Source: Ruminococcus sp.
Lineage (GTDB): Bacteria > Bacillota > Clostridia > Oscillospirales > Ruminococcaceae
Assembly (NCBI GenBank): GCA_019417865.1
Contig: DYCW01000331.1
Span: 1-6,287, forward strand
DNA: 6,287 nt
Reading direction: 5' to 3'
In this document: one piece after another, positions 6,261-6,287 of the stretch
Position numbering within the stretch: the first letter of the stretch is position 1
How the letters are laid out: each line of letters starts with the position of its first letter
Notes under the pieces: generated by a model
Seen by the model: the letters and a program-made list of their open reading frames with translations, nothing else
The model's database searches: none
Told to the model about the DNA's origin: nothing
Made by a program: the position numbers and the translations under genes

Positions 6261-6287
6261 GTATATCAGTCGAAGTATATATTAATG

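Noticed and set aside
1..6287. tRNA, rRNA, CRISPR array, insertion sequence or attachment-site repeats
   Set aside because: No cloverleaf-like segment, spaced repeats, transposase motifs or long direct or inverted repeats were noticed on reading both strands; a computed repeat scan was not possible.

Overview
The window most likely comes from a spore-forming member of the Bacillota, probably a clostridial gut organism of the Ruminococcaceae/Oscillospiraceae kind. The evidence is a near-textbook forespore sigma factor SigG at the left edge, a DUF4250 protein (a family I associate with Clostridia), strong AGGAGG-type ribosome binding sites, and a moderate GC content in the housekeeping part. 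Genus is not decidable from the sequence alone.

Layout: sigG (cut by the left edge) is the only plus-strand gene. Everything else is on the minus strand, head to tail, from the right edge down to position 618. In order of transcription these are: a CdiI-like immunity protein (6249-5860), a DUF6985-type protein (5788-5327), an unrecognised 154-residue acidic protein (5310-4846), a YwqG/DUF1963 protein (4796-3906), the replication-recombination ATPase RarA (3855-2584), an alpha/beta hydrolase (2587-1922), a small multi-pass membrane protein broken by a frameshift (1894-1432), a flavodoxin-domain protein (1390-851) and a DUF4250 protein (818-618). Gaps are short (ATGA overlap to about 71 bp). 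I found no convincing rho-independent terminator and only one weak promoter candidate, at 4821-4849. The last minus-strand gene runs tail to tail into sigG with a 15-bp overlap of coding sequence. No stretch over 300 bases lacks a gene.

Functionally there are two blocks. The left and centre (positions 1 to about 4800) hold sporulation, DNA-repair and small metabolic or unknown genes with GC near 45-55% in the lines I counted. The right end (about 5330-6287) is much more AT-rich (20-35% GC in the 60-base lines counted). It carries two genes resembling immunity proteins of polymorphic/contact-dependent toxins. The next gene is an unrecognised acidic protein, followed by YwqG, a family also seen near LXG toxin loci. 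The best reading is the downstream end of an orphan-immunity array or toxin-immunity locus whose toxin, if present, lies beyond the right edge. I see no tRNA, rRNA, CRISPR array, insertion sequence or long repeat, and no convincing new system within the window.
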